From: Hydrotalea sp.
GTDB taxonomy: Bacteria > Pseudomonadota > Alphaproteobacteria > JASGCL01
Reading direction: 5' to 3'
NCBI GenBank assembly: GCA_030054115.1
Contig: JASGCL010000009.1
Location: 1-36,160, forward strand
DNA length: 36,160 nucleotides
Part shown: positions 24,617 to 34,265 of the stretch, piece by piece
How positions within the stretch are numbered: the stretch's first letter is position 1
Layout: the number at the start of each line of letters is the position of its first letter
Made by a program: the position numbers and the translations under genes
The notes under the pieces: model-generated
The model's database searches: none
Seen by the model: only the letters and a program-made list of their open reading frames with translations
What the model was told of the DNA's origin: nothing

Positions 24617-26050
24617 TTATTTTTTGACGCGGTTGGCAATCGATTGCCCATGGTGCGGCAATTTTTCTGCATTGGCAAGGTGGATAATATCGCCAGATAA
24701 TTTTTCAATCGCACGCGGGTTGCCGGTAATCATGCTGGTGCGTTTTAAAAAATCAAACAGCGACAGGCCAGACGAAAACCGCGCCGATTGAAATGTCGGC
24801 AGAACATGGCTTGGCCCGGCCAGGTAATCGCCAAATGCCTCGGGGCTGAAATCGCCCAAAAAAACCGCGCCGGCGTTGCGGATTTTTTTTGCCAATGCTT
24901 CGGGGTTATCAACCATCACCTCGACATGTTCGGCCGCCATGCAATCGGCCAGCGCGACCCCCGTGGTCGCAATATCATCCACCACCACCACCGCGCCGCA
25001 ATTTTGCCACGACGCCCTGGCAATTTTTTGCTTGGCCAATATATCCGGGTCGTTGCTTGGCGTGGTTAAAATGGTTGCGACCTGTGCCACAACTTCTTCC
25101 GCCAATGGCGCGTGGTCGGTAATAAGCACCGCCATCGCCTGCGGGTCATGTTCGGCCTGGCTGATTAAATCCAGGGCGATCCATGCCGCCTTGGTCGTCA
25201 TGTCCTTGGCGTTTGATAAGGATTTATCGGCCAGCACCAATACCTCCGACGGGCCGGCTATCATGTCGATGCCGACCTTGCCAAAAACTTGCCGCTTGGC
25301 CTCGGCGACAAATTCGTTGCCTGGGCCAACGATTTTATCAACCGGCATAATGCTCGGCGTGCCATGTGCCATGGCCGCCACCGCCCCCGCGCCGCCCAAA
25401 CATAAAACCGATGACACACCGGCAAGGTAAGCCGCCGCCAACACCAAGGGGTTGGCATGTTCTTCGACGGAAAATTTTTTACCTGGAGATATAGCTATAT
25501 TTTTGTCCAACCCCAGCGGGCAAACCATCGTGATATTTTTTACGCCGGCCACCCGCGCTGGTATGGCATTCATCAAAACCGACGATGGGTAGGCCGACAG
25601 CCCACCCGGCACGTAAATCCCCAATTTTTCAATCGCCGTCCAGCGCAGGCCTAGCTTAACCCCCAATTCGTCTTGCGACATAAAATCCTTATCAAGTTGG
25701 TAATGGTTAAAAACCGCGCGATGAAATTGTTCGATGCGTTCCATCGCCAGCCGCAACGCGGCTTGTGATTCTTCGGACAAAACATCCAGGTGTTTTTGTC
25801 GCGGCACGATAAGCAATTCGTCGATGCTGTTCACCGATGCCGGGATATGGTCAAATTTTTTACCATAGGCCAGCAACGCCGCATCGCCGCCATTTTTTAT
25901 TTGCGCAATAATATCGGTCACCGCGCGGGTTACATTATCGGCATCGGCCTGACGCCGCGCCAACAATGATTGGAACGCCGCCATTACATCCACGTCGGGC
26001 GTGGCATGGTCAATGGTGGTTGGGCGCGGGGTGGCGGGGTTGGACGACAT
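24617..26050 (-). CDS. hisD: Histidinol dehydrogenase HisD
   Basis: HisD performs the last two oxidations of histidine biosynthesis, histidinol to histidine, with NAD and zinc. The 477 residues exceed the usual 430 mainly through an N-terminal extension. Visible motifs are LGIYVPGGLSAYPSSVLM, the GPGNEFVAEAKRQVFG region and GIDMIAGPSEVLVLAD. Likely zinc ligands are Gln and His in ISQAEHDPQA, Asp or His near GDYLAGPSHVLPT, and His in SGDIIHLANAE. It follows hisG by 30 bases in the same transcript. Confidence 0.97.
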   Translation of the reverse strand: MSSNPATPRPTTIDHATPDVDVMAAFQSLLARRQADADNVTRAVTDIIAQIKNGGDAALLAYGKKFDHIPASVNSIDELLIVPRQKHLDVLSEESQAALRLAMERIEQFHRAVFNHYQLDKDFMSQDELGVKLGLRWTAIEKLGIYVPGGLSAYPSSVLMNAIPARVAGVKNITMVCPLGLDKNIAISPGKKFSVEEHANPLVLAAAYLAGVSSVLCLGGAGAVAAMAHGTPSIMPVDKIVGPGNEFVAEAKRQVFGKVGIDMIAGPSEVLVLADKSLSNAKDMTTKAAWIALDLISQAEHDPQAMAVLITDHAPLAEEVVAQVATILTTPSNDPDILAKQKIARASWQNCGAVVVVDDIATTGVALADCMAAEHVEVMVDNPEALAKKIRNAGAVFLGDFSPEAFGDYLAGPSHVLPTFQSARFSSGLSLFDFLKRTSMITGNPRAIEKLSGDIIHLANAEKLPHHGQSIANRVKK

Positions 26051-26080
26051 GGTTTATATAACTAGCAAGAATCATGCTTG

Positions 26081-26827
26081 TTACAAAACACTTTTAAAGG
26101 CCGCCAGCAAATGGGCAAAGGCCTTGGGGTGCGTTTTGTAGGCAACGCGGTTGACCATCAACAAACTGGTGACATCCAAAATTTTATTTTCCTCGAGCAA
26201 ATGGTTATCCTTCAGGGTTTGGCCGGTTGCCACCAAGTCGACAATTTCATCGGCCAGGCCGAGCGTCGGCGCAAGTTCTAACGAGCCAGACAATGGCATG
26301 ACCTCTATCGCTTGGTTTTTGCCGTGGTAGTAGGCGCGCGCCAGGTTGGGGTATTTGCTGGCCACGATTTTTTTGCCATTGAAGTTTTTCACCGATTGCG
26401 CCGCCGACGCCAATCGCGCGGTGCTGAGGCGGCATTTGCCTATCCCCAAATCCAACGGCACATAGATGTTGTCGCGATGGTCGCGCAGGCCCTCTCCCGC
26501 GTCGCGTAATTTTTCTTCCCAAATATCGCGGCCCAAAATTCCCACCACCGCACTGCCGGTGGCAACGAACGAAAAAACGTCCCAATTTTTTACCTCGACC
26601 AATGTCAGGGCTGAAAAATCATCGGCCATCGCCGCCAACTCGCCGCTGAATGGCAGGGTGGTTACCAACCGCCGCCGGTCGTTGGCCAAAAAATCATCGG
26701 GCAAGGCAATGCCAATTTTTTTGAGCAACGGAACGGCCTCGGCCATGACCCGCCCCTTGGGCAGGGCAAAAACAAACGGGGATTTTATATTATCGTTGGT
26801 CACGGGATTGGGTATAGCGGCATCCAT
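26081..26827 (-). CDS. hisG: ATP phosphoribosyltransferase HisG, short form
   Basis: HisG starts histidine synthesis by joining ATP and PRPP. At 248 residues it lacks the C-terminal regulatory domain and so belongs to the short form, which depends on the HisS-like subunit HisZ. Motifs include FALPKGRVMAEAVPLL, the phosphate-binding ELAPTLGLADEIVDLVATG and KNWDVFSFVATGSAVVGI near the active site. No hisZ gene lies in this window. It is preceded by ndk 44 bases away, and a fair sigma70 promoter overlaps the end of ndk, so histidine genes may start there. Confidence 0.95.
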   Translation of the reverse strand: MDAAIPNPVTNDNIKSPFVFALPKGRVMAEAVPLLKKIGIALPDDFLANDRRRLVTTLPFSGELAAMADDFSALTLVEVKNWDVFSFVATGSAVVGILGRDIWEEKLRDAGEGLRDHRDNIYVPLDLGIGKCRLSTARLASAAQSVKNFNGKKIVASKYPNLARAYYHGKNQAIEVMPLSGSLELAPTLGLADEIVDLVATGQTLKDNHLLEENKILDVTSLLMVNRVAYKTHPKAFAHLLAAFKSVL

Positions 26828-26859
26828 GTTTCATCGACATGTTTTTTATGTCCCCTAAC

Positions 26860-26888
26860 CTTATATAGATTTTAACCGACCAGTTCAA
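26860..26888 (-). promoter_or_regulatory. Possible sigma70 promoter for hisG-hisD
   Basis: On the minus strand TTGAAC (26883-26888) and TATAAG (26860-26865) are 17 bases apart, overlapping the end of ndk. Matches are four and five of six consensus bases, with a leader of about 30 bases to hisG. Confidence 0.4.
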
Positions 26889-27300
26889 TACCGGCGAAAA
26901 AGAAGCTTATCTCGTTACGGGCGTTTTCCACGCTGTCCGAGCCATGGACCGAATTGGCCTCAATCGATTCGGCAAATTCTTTTCTTATCGTGCCGGCGTC
27001 GGCCTTTGCCGGGTCGGTCGCCCCCATGATGGTGCGGTTTTTGGCGACGGCGTTGTCGCCCTCCAACACCTGGACAACCACCGGCCCCGATGTCATAAAT
27101 TGGCAGAGCGATTTAAAAAATGGTCTGTCCTTGTGAATCGCGTAAAAATCACGCGCCTGGGCCGGGCTGAGGTGAATTTTTTTCATCGCGACAATTTTTA
27201 AACCGCCGCTTTCAAATTTTTCATTTATTTTGCCGATAAGGTTGCGGCGTGTCGCATCGGGTTTGATAATCGACAGGGTGCGCTCGGCATGGGGGGACAT
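26872..27300 (-). CDS. ndk: Nucleoside diphosphate kinase
   Basis: Ndk exchanges the terminal phosphate between nucleoside tri- and diphosphates. The family pattern [15 protein letters not shown], the kpn-loop region, and the active-site histidine in NSVHGSDS are all present. Starting at ATG 27300 gives 142 residues, the usual length. In-frame ATGs at 27315 and 27351 would add 5 and 17 residues of atypical sequence. No strong ribosome-binding site separates these choices. It faces away from glyQ, with a 190-base divergent gap. Confidence 0.96.
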   Translation of the reverse strand: MSPHAERTLSIIKPDATRRNLIGKINEKFESGGLKIVAMKKIHLSPAQARDFYAIHKDRPFFKSLCQFMTSGPVVVQVLEGDNAVAKNRTIMGATDPAKADAGTIRKEFAESIEANSVHGSDSVENARNEISFFFAGIELVG

Positions 27301-27322
27301 GGTTGTTGCATTCATAATAATT

Positions 27323-27351
27323 GCTATAGATTTTTTTTTAAAACAAATCAA
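27323..27351 (-). promoter_or_regulatory. Possible sigma70 promoter for ndk
   Basis: On the minus strand TTGATT (27346-27351) and TATAGC (27323-27328) are 17 bases apart, each matching four of six consensus bases. The implied start is very close to the ndk start codon, so the transcript would have a short leader or none. Confidence 0.35.
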
Positions 27352-27494
27352 GCAAAAGATAAAATCTTATCATCTTTATCATCGCACGAATTTTTTTCGC
27401 CGCAATGCCCGGCCTATCGTCTTAACCCTGCCCCTCGCCCACCCCAAGCCAAAAACAGCTTTCGTTGCCAGTGATAAAATGATAGATAAAAAAA

Positions 27495-28364
27495 ATGACC
27501 AATAATTCGCAAGCCAACAATTTTCAAACGATGGTGTCCGCCCTGCAACAATATTGGGTGGGGCAAGGTTGCGCATTGTTGTTCCCGATTAAGAACGAGG
27601 TCGGGGCCGGCACGTTTCACCCGGCGACAACATTAAAATGCTTGGGGAAAAAACCATGGCGCGCCGCCTATATCCAGGAATGTTATCGCCCGGGCGACGG
27701 GCGTTACGGCGCGCACCCCAACCGGCTGTGCCATTATTATCAATTCCAAGTTTTATTAAAACCCAGCCCCGACAATTCGCAAGATTTATTTTTGCAAAGC
27801 CTGGCCGCCATCGGCCTTGACGTAAAAAAACATGATGTAAGGTTTGTCGAGGATGATTGGCAAAGCCCCACCCTGGGGGCGGCCGGTTTGGGGTGGGAGG
27901 TTTGGTGCGATGGGATGGAGGTCGCGCAATTTACCTATTTCCAACAGATGGGTGGTTTGCCGCTGGCCGTGCCGTCAACCGAATTGACCTATGGCCTGGA
28001 ACGATTGGCAATGTTTTGCCAGGGCGTCGAAAATGTTTACGATTTGGATTACGGCGGCGGGCAAAAATATGGCGATTTGTTTCAAAAAAACGAGGAAGCC
28101 TATAGCCGATATTATTTTGAATTGAGCGATGCCAAATTGTTGGTGGAAAATTTTAAGCAGGCCGAGGGCGAGGCCACCAGATTATTGAGCGGCGACGCGC
28201 CGGCGATTTTGCCAGCTTACGACGAGGCGATGCGCGCCAGCCATTTGTTCAATATGTTGGAGGCACGGGGTGCAATTTCGGTTTCCGAACGCCAGGCCTA
28301 TATCGACCGCGTGCGCACATTGGTGTCAAAAATCGTTGCCGCGGTGGTTGCCGGCGAACAATAA
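27495..28364 (+). CDS. glyQ: Glycyl-tRNA synthetase alpha subunit
   Basis: GlyQ is the catalytic subunit of the two-subunit bacterial glycyl-tRNA synthetase, which charges tRNA-Gly in the cytoplasm. Its 289 residues match the family length. The hallmark segments [32 protein letters not shown] and [11 protein letters not shown] are present, with [14 protein letters not shown] in the class II motif 3 position. It is the first gene of glyQ-glyS, with 20 bases between them. The ATG is preceded by an A-run and no clear Shine-Dalgarno. Confidence 0.98.
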   Translation: MTNNSQANNFQTMVSALQQYWVGQGCALLFPIKNEVGAGTFHPATTLKCLGKKPWRAAYIQECYRPGDGRYGAHPNRLCHYYQFQVLLKPSPDNSQDLFLQSLAAIGLDVKKHDVRFVEDDWQSPTLGAAGLGWEVWCDGMEVAQFTYFQQMGGLPLAVPSTELTYGLERLAMFCQGVENVYDLDYGGGQKYGDLFQKNEEAYSRYYFELSDAKLLVENFKQAEGEATRLLSGDAPAILPAYDEAMRASHLFNMLEARGAISVSERQAYIDRVRTLVSKIVAAVVAGEQ

Positions 28365-28384
28365 ACCACCTTGGGAAAAATATA

Positions 28385-30391
28385 ATGGATATTGTCATTG
28401 AATTGATGTTCGAGGAATTGCCGGCCAGCGAGCAACGCCGATTACAAACTTATTTTGAAAAAAATTGGCTGGCAAATAGCCAGGCGACAAAAAAAATCCT
28501 TATCGGGCCGCGGCGGGTTGCCCTGTTGGCGTTTGGCATTTCGCCGAATGATTTGCAAACCACCGAATTGAAAAAGGGCCCGCGCACCAGCGCGCCGAAA
28601 GAAGTCATCGGTAAATTTTTGGCGGCCAATGGTTTGCAAGAAAAAAATTTAACAATCGACGGCGATTATTATTTTTATGAAAAAACCAGCGATATAAAAA
28701 ATTGGCTGAGCACGACGTTGGAGGATAAAAATTTATTTTCCAAAACCATGGTGTGGCAAGCGACAATGGAGAATAATCAAAAGGGGCAATCTGGCCAATC
28801 ATCTGGCCAGTGGCGGGCGATTCGCCCCCTGCGCCAAATTATTATTCAGGTCGATGACAAGCCGATGGTGGGGGAGATTTCATGGTCGGGGAAAGCCATG
28901 ACATTATCACAAGAATTTATTGGCCATCGGTTTTTGGATAGCAAGCCGTTCAGCCTTGACCAGGCGAAGAATTATGTGGAAGCGATGGAGAAGCATTATG
29001 TCAAATTTTCGCAAAGCAACCGCGCAATTGGTGGCGCAGATGCCGAGCTATCATTTCCTTGCGTGGAAGAAAAAAATTTACAAATTCTTGAGCAAGCATT
29101 TTTATATAATGAGGTCTTGCCCTTAGTTGAATACCCATTTTCTATGTTGGGAGAAATCGATGATGAATTCATGGCATTGCCCAAAGAAATAATTATCAGC
29201 ACCATCAAGACCCATCAAAAATTTATTCCACTATATGAAAAAAACTCCCTCAAATTCTCGCCCTACTTCTTAATCATTGCCAACAATGGTGGTGATGCGA
29301 CAAAAGAAAAAGAAATCTTGGCGGGGTATCAACGGGTGCTTCGCGCGCGGTTGGCCGATGCCAAGTATTTTTTGCAGGAGGATTTAAAACACGACCTTTA
29401 TTATTTTCGCGAAAAATTAAAAAATCGTTTGTTTTTCCAAGGGCTCGGCACGCTTTACGACAAAACCGAACGGGTGAAAGAAATAGCTTTAAAATATAAA
29501 AAATATTTTACAACATCTCATATCGAAGAGGATGGGCTTAGCGACGATGAAATAAAAACCGCCGCCGAGCTTTGCAAGGCCGACCTGACCACCCAGGTCG
29601 TTAATGAAATGCCCGAATTGCAAGGCAGAATAGGGAGTTATTATGCCACAAAAATGGGATTATCGGAAAACATCGCCAAAGCTATTAAAGAACACGATGA
29701 GCCTATGTTGGTGGCCAATGCCCCTCCTTATTTATCCGCCCTCATCGGCTTCAGCGACCTCTTGGATACCTTGATAGAATTTTTTCGCATCGGCAAAATA
29801 CCGACTGGCTCCAGCGATCCCTTTGCCCTGCGCCGCGCCGCCTCTTATCTCGTGCAAACCTTAATTCAAGGCGATATATCCATGGCGATTAAAGATTTAC
29901 AATTGTCCGACAGCTTAAATAATTTTTTAAAAGAACGATTGTTATATTACCTAGAAATAACAGAAGCTAGCAAATATATTCTTTCTATTCTTGAAAAGAA
30001 AGCCTTATCAATACCGCCGATGCAATTGTATAAATTGTGTGAATCCATGCAATCCATTAACCTGTCCACCATCACCGCCCTGACCAAGCGCGCCATGAAT
30101 ATCGTTGATGCGCAATACACCGCCATCGATGAAAAAAAACTGGCCGAACCCGCCGAAAAAAATTTCTTCGCCGCCTTGCAACGGTTGGATGGTGATTTGC
30201 AATCGGCGTTAAAAGCCGACGACATGTTGGCCGCCCTGCGCCATATCGCCGCCGTTGAACAGCCGCTGAATGATTTTTTTGATAAGGTTTTGGTCAATGA
30301 TAAAGACGAAGCCAAAAAACAAAACCGCCATGCCCTCATCAATAGGTTTTTATCCCTCAGCCATCAAGTCGCCGATTTTTCGCTGGAATAA
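28385..30391 (+). CDS. glyS: Glycyl-tRNA synthetase beta subunit
   Basis: GlyS partners GlyQ and helps bind tRNA-Gly. The 668 residues are close to the usual 690. The start ELMFEELPASEQRRL, the central segment PKEIIISTIKTHQKFIP, LADAKYFLQEDLKHD, and the signature KADLTTQVVNEMPELQGRIG support the call. The C-terminal anticodon-binding region runs to the end. GGGA lies a few bases before ATG. Parts of the gene (around 29040-29320 and 29880-30050) have visibly more A/T-ending codons than the flanks, possibly from recombination or relaxed selection. It ends 12 bases from the convergent birA. Confidence 0.97.
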   Translation: MDIVIELMFEELPASEQRRLQTYFEKNWLANSQATKKILIGPRRVALLAFGISPNDLQTTELKKGPRTSAPKEVIGKFLAANGLQEKNLTIDGDYYFYEKTSDIKNWLSTTLEDKNLFSKTMVWQATMENNQKGQSGQSSGQWRAIRPLRQIIIQVDDKPMVGEISWSGKAMTLSQEFIGHRFLDSKPFSLDQAKNYVEAMEKHYVKFSQSNRAIGGADAELSFPCVEEKNLQILEQAFLYNEVLPLVEYPFSMLGEIDDEFMALPKEIIISTIKTHQKFIPLYEKNSLKFSPYFLIIANNGGDATKEKEILAGYQRVLRARLADAKYFLQEDLKHDLYYFREKLKNRLFFQGLGTLYDKTERVKEIALKYKKYFTTSHIEEDGLSDDEIKTAAELCKADLTTQVVNEMPELQGRIGSYYATKMGLSENIAKAIKEHDEPMLVANAPPYLSALIGFSDLLDTLIEFFRIGKIPTGSSDPFALRRAASYLVQTLIQGDISMAIKDLQLSDSLNNFLKERLLYYLEITEASKYILSILEKKALSIPPMQLYKLCESMQSINLSTITALTKRAMNIVDAQYTAIDEKKLAEPAEKNFFAALQRLDGDLQSALKADDMLAALRHIAAVEQPLNDFFDKVLVNDKDEAKKQNRHALINRFLSLSHQVADFSLE

Positions 30392-30403
30392 AAAAATAGC
30401 AAA

Positions 30404-31159
30404 TTACAAAATATCGGCGACCGAAAAAATTTTTACAACCCCGTCGGTCATCACCCTTAAAGCCCCATCGGGCGTTATGCCTTGGTAAATGCCGGATGTT
30501 TTTTCCGCCCGACCCGGCACGGTGAATTCTATCGCCGTGTCAATTGCCATGGCGCGCGCCGTGTAAAGCGACGCAAAGGGCGCGAATCCTTCCGCTTGCC
30601 ACGGCAGTAAATGGTTATCAATCTGTTGCAACATTTCCTGCGCCAGCTTGCGCGGGGTGGGGACAATATCGGCAAGTTCCGCCAGGCAAGCAAAACCCGC
30701 CGGCGCGTGATGCAGATTCGCCCCGATGCCGATAATCACCGCCCCGTCAATTTTTTCAACCAAAATGCCGGCAAGTTTTTTACCATGCAACAACAGGTCG
30801 TTCGGCCATTTTAAACGAATGGCATCATTGTCATTGTTCGGTAAAAAATTTGCCACCGCGTCGAACAGGCAAATACCAACCAACAGGCCGATGCTTGGCA
30901 ATGCCTCGGCCAGAAAATGAAAATGCGGCAGGTAAAGCGAGAAGAAAAAATTCTCGGTCGCCTCGCCCTTCACAGGTTTTTTATCGCCACCCGAATCCAA
31001 AAATGCACGACCATGCCGGCCGTAACCCGCGCTTTGCCGACCGCTTAAAAATAGTGTTTTTTTATCGCCACCACTTGCATGGTATTGTTTGGCTTCATCT
31101 TGCGTGCTGGGGGTGGTGGCAAATGCCCGCAACCAATAATCGGCAAAAAATCGTTCCAT
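30404..31159 (-). CDS. birA: Biotin-protein ligase BirA, catalytic form only
   Basis: BirA activates biotin with ATP and attaches it to the carrier domain of acetyl-CoA carboxylase. The 251 residues begin directly with the catalytic domain. The conserved SAGYGRHGRAF (in the GRGRRGRxW position) and KWPNDLLLHGKKLAGILVE are present, with IGIGANLHHAP downstream. The N-terminal DNA-binding domain of E. coli-type BirA is missing, so it is not expected to act as a repressor. It follows nuoN after seven bases, the usual nuoN-birA order in alphaproteobacteria. Confidence 0.94.
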   Translation of the reverse strand: MERFFADYWLRAFATTPSTQDEAKQYHASGGDKKTLFLSGRQSAGYGRHGRAFLDSGGDKKPVKGEATENFFFSLYLPHFHFLAEALPSIGLLVGICLFDAVANFLPNNDNDAIRLKWPNDLLLHGKKLAGILVEKIDGAVIIGIGANLHHAPAGFACLAELADIVPTPRKLAQEMLQQIDNHLLPWQAEGFAPFASLYTARAMAIDTAIEFTVPGRAEKTSGIYQGITPDGALRVMTDGVVKIFSVADIL

Positions 31160-31166
31160 AAAAAAT

Positions 31167-32738
31167 TTATGGGCGGAATATCAACAGCCAGCCCATCAAT
31201 TTGCCCAACAACAATGGCGCGCCGATTTGTATCAACACCATCAACCAAAACCAAAAATGCAGCAACGTGTTTTTTTGCCCGTCGTATAATTGGCGCGGCG
31301 CCAGGGTGAAACCATCGGGCACCGCGTCGATATAAATGGTTTTGATAATTTTTAAATAATAGGTCGCCGACACCAAGCTCAACAACACCGCCACCACCGC
31401 CAGCGGGCCAAACCCAAATTTTACCAAGGCAATCAACACCCACCATTTGGAGAAAAACCCGAGAAGCGGCGGAATCCCCGCCAGCGAAAATAACAAAATC
31501 AAAAGGCCAAAGGCCAACTTTGGCCGATAACGCGACAGGCCGGCAAAATCGCTCAAGCATAAATCTTGCTCCTGCAATTCATCTTTTGCGTCACCCTTAT
31601 CGCCCTTGCCGACAACCTTATTTGCCACCTTGCGGTAACCGAGCAATATCGCCATCAAGCCGATGGTTTGGGTTAGGTAAATAAATAAATAGCCGGTGAA
31701 AAAATTCAACGAATCGAAATTGGCGTCCTTTGACAGGGCGACCAAGGCCAATAATAAAAACCCAACATGGCTGACCCCCGACAGGGCAATGAAACGTTTC
31801 AAATTATTTTGTATCAAGGCCGGAAAAGCACCAAACACCAACGACAACACCGCCAAAATACCGACGATGACTTGCCATTGGGCCTGCAACGGGGAAAAAT
31901 ATTCCAACAGCAACCGCGCGATGATAATCAACCCCGCCAATTTTGGCGCGGTGGTGAAGAAAGCGGTAATCGGCGATAATGAGCCCTGGTAAACATCGGG
32001 TGCCCAAAAATGAAACGGCGCGGCCGATACCTTAAAACCCAGCCCAATAATGACAAACAACAACCCAAGCGTCAGCGACAATGTCGCGCCACCGCCGGCC
32101 GCCGTATTACCAAGCGCATTTTTTATCTCGACAAAATCCAAACTGCCGGTCATGCCGTAAATCAAACTAACCCCGAACAGGAAAACCGCCGACGCCATCG
32201 ACCCCAAAATATAATATTTCAACGCCGCCTCGCTCGCCCGTTGGTCTTGGCGGTTCACATTAACCAAAAAATAAAAACATAAAGACGAAAGTTCCAACCC
32301 CAAATACAGCGTGACAAAATGCCCGGCCGACACCATCACCGCCAAACCGGTCACCGCCCACAGCATCAATGTTGGAATTTCAAACCGGAACATTCCCACC
32401 TGCTGGGTGTCGTCCATTATCCCATTTGCCCCCCGCCCATCGCCCCCGCCGGCGGTTTGCCAAAAACGCCCCGACAATTGCAACACAACAAATGTCGAAC
32501 CAAGAATTAATAACCAGCCATAGATTATCAGCGGGTTGTGCGCCATCAAATTAACCGCCGTATCGCCGCCCGCCCCCACCAACAACAGCCCCAGCCCCAG
32601 GCCGATGATAGAAAAAAAATGCGACCAGCGGGCAAAAATACCATAAAGCCCGGTCAGCAAGATAAAAAATCCGGCAAACGCCAGGAAGCTTATCGGTAGC
32701 AGGCTTTTTGATAATAACAAATTAATTATATCGCTCAT
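31167..32738 (-). CDS. nuoN: NADH-quinone oxidoreductase subunit N
   Basis: NuoN is one of the three antiporter-like proton-pumping subunits in the membrane arm of complex I. The 523 residues are about 40 more than usual. About 14 membrane helices are evident, with core segments such as LGLELSSLCFYFLVN and the FKVSAAPFHFWAPDVYQGSL region. The extra length lies partly in two charged cytoplasmic or periplasmic loops: a glycine-rich insert near residue 100, and a GKGDKGDAKDELQEQD insert near residue 405. A good AAAGGA precedes the ATG. It follows nuoM by 27 bases. Confidence 0.96.
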   Translation of the reverse strand: MSDIINLLLSKSLLPISFLAFAGFFILLTGLYGIFARWSHFFSIIGLGLGLLLVGAGGDTAVNLMAHNPLIIYGWLLILGSTFVVLQLSGRFWQTAGGGDGRGANGIMDDTQQVGMFRFEIPTLMLWAVTGLAVMVSAGHFVTLYLGLELSSLCFYFLVNVNRQDQRASEAALKYYILGSMASAVFLFGVSLIYGMTGSLDFVEIKNALGNTAAGGGATLSLTLGLLFVIIGLGFKVSAAPFHFWAPDVYQGSLSPITAFFTTAPKLAGLIIIARLLLEYFSPLQAQWQVIVGILAVLSLVFGAFPALIQNNLKRFIALSGVSHVGFLLLALVALSKDANFDSLNFFTGYLFIYLTQTIGLMAILLGYRKVANKVVGKGDKGDAKDELQEQDLCLSDFAGLSRYRPKLAFGLLILLFSLAGIPPLLGFFSKWWVLIALVKFGFGPLAVVAVLLSLVSATYYLKIIKTIYIDAVPDGFTLAPRQLYDGQKNTLLHFWFWLMVLIQIGAPLLLGKLMGWLLIFRP

Positions 32739-32765
32739 GTTTTTTCCTTTCGTTGTTTCGTGAAA

Positions 32766-34250
32766 TTATTGCAATAGGATAATTTTGCTGATGACGGGTT
32801 CGATGTAACTGGTGATGACCTTAGAATAAATGCCGAACCAGAAAGTGACCGCCACCAACGGAATAAATATAAGCCATTCGCGCAAATCGATATCCTTTAA
32901 TGTTTTGACCAGGCTGTTGTCAGCGGTGTTCATATCGCCAAAAAACACCCGCGCGTATAACACCAACATATAGGCCGCGCCCAACACCATGCCCAGTCCC
33001 ATGCCCAGGGCGACCATCGGTTGCGATTGGTAAACCCCCAGCATCGAAATAAATTCACCCAAAAAGCCAAAGGTGCCGGGCAGGCCAATCGATGACAGCG
33101 TCAAGAAAAAAAACATGGTGGCGAACCACGGCATTTTTTTGGCAACGCCGCCGTAATCGGCAATTTGCCGGCTGTGGGTGCGGTCGTAAAGCACGCCAAC
33201 GCCGAAAAACAAACCGGCCGAGGTTATGCCATGCGCCAACATTTGAACCATCGCCCCCATGATGCTGATGGCGTTGCCGGCAAAAATACCGGCGGTAACA
33301 ATACCCATGTGCGCGATAGATGAATAGGCGATAAGTTTTTTCATATCGGCCTGGGCCAGGGCGACCAGGCTGGCCCACACCACGGCAATAATCGACAGGC
33401 CAAAAATAAAGGGCGCGAACGCCGCCGAGGCCTCGGGCAACCAAGGCAAAGACAAGCGCAAAAACCCATAGCCACCCATTTTTAACAACACGCCGGCCAA
33501 AATCATCGAGCCAGCGGTTGGTGCCTCCACGTGCGCATCGGGCAACCAGGTATGCACCGGCCACATCGGGATTTTTACCGCGAATGATGCAAACAAGGCC
33601 AAGAAAAATAAATATTGCCAAGCGGTGGGAATGGCGGTGGGCAAGGTTTTGTTCATCGCCATTGTCATATCGCTGGTGCCGGCCATCAACATCATGGTTA
33701 TCAAGGCAATCAACATCAGCACCGAGCCCAACAGGGTGTAGAGGAAAAACTTAAAGCTCGCCTTGATACGATTTTCACCGCCCCAGACGCCGATGATAAG
33801 GAACATCGGGATGATCACCCCCTCGAAAAACATATAAAACAAAAACATGTCGAGCGCGACGAAGCAACCAATCATCATGGTTTCCAACACCAGGAAGGCA
33901 ATCATGTAATCGCGCACGCGGTCTTGAATGCCGCGCCAGCTGGCCAACATGCTCAAGGGGGTTAAAAATGTCGACAGCAACACAAAATAAACCGACAGGC
34001 CGTCAACCCCCATGTGATAACCGATATTTAAGCTGGGAATCCATATCGATTGTTCGACCATTTGCGCGTCGGCCACGCCGGGTTTGAAGGCAAACAGCAT
34101 CGCCAACGATAAGAAAAAATTAACCAAGGCAAACACCATCGCCACCACCCGCACCGCCGTTTTGTCGGATTCGCGATTTTTAAACAATAACAACAACAAT
34201 GCCCCCACCAGCGGCAGGTAGGTCATGAATGATAAAATTGGAAAAGACAT
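32766..34250 (-). CDS. nuoM: NADH-quinone oxidoreductase subunit M
   Basis: NuoM is the second antiporter-like proton channel of complex I. The 494 residues show about 14 helices, the conserved glutamate in MFFEGVIIPMFLIIG and the lysine in AVKIPMWPVHTWLPDAH. The family stretch VEAPTAGSMILAGVLLKMGG is intact. An AAAGG sits ten bases before the ATG. It lies 15 bases after nuoL and before nuoN, in the standard nuoL-nuoM-nuoN order. Confidence 0.98.
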   Translation of the reverse strand: MSFPILSFMTYLPLVGALLLLLFKNRESDKTAVRVVAMVFALVNFFLSLAMLFAFKPGVADAQMVEQSIWIPSLNIGYHMGVDGLSVYFVLLSTFLTPLSMLASWRGIQDRVRDYMIAFLVLETMMIGCFVALDMFLFYMFFEGVIIPMFLIIGVWGGENRIKASFKFFLYTLLGSVLMLIALITMMLMAGTSDMTMAMNKTLPTAIPTAWQYLFFLALFASFAVKIPMWPVHTWLPDAHVEAPTAGSMILAGVLLKMGGYGFLRLSLPWLPEASAAFAPFIFGLSIIAVVWASLVALAQADMKKLIAYSSIAHMGIVTAGIFAGNAISIMGAMVQMLAHGITSAGLFFGVGVLYDRTHSRQIADYGGVAKKMPWFATMFFFLTLSSIGLPGTFGFLGEFISMLGVYQSQPMVALGMGLGMVLGAAYMLVLYARVFFGDMNTADNSLVKTLKDIDLREWLIFIPLVAVTFWFGIYSKVITSYIEPVISKIILLQ

Positions 34251-34265
34251 TTTTAAAACCTTTCT

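Noticed and set aside
27357-27385. Inverted repeat GATAAAATCTTATC as an operator between ndk and glyQ
   Set aside because: Short and AT-rich, in a region with many A/T runs. Chance occurrence is likely.
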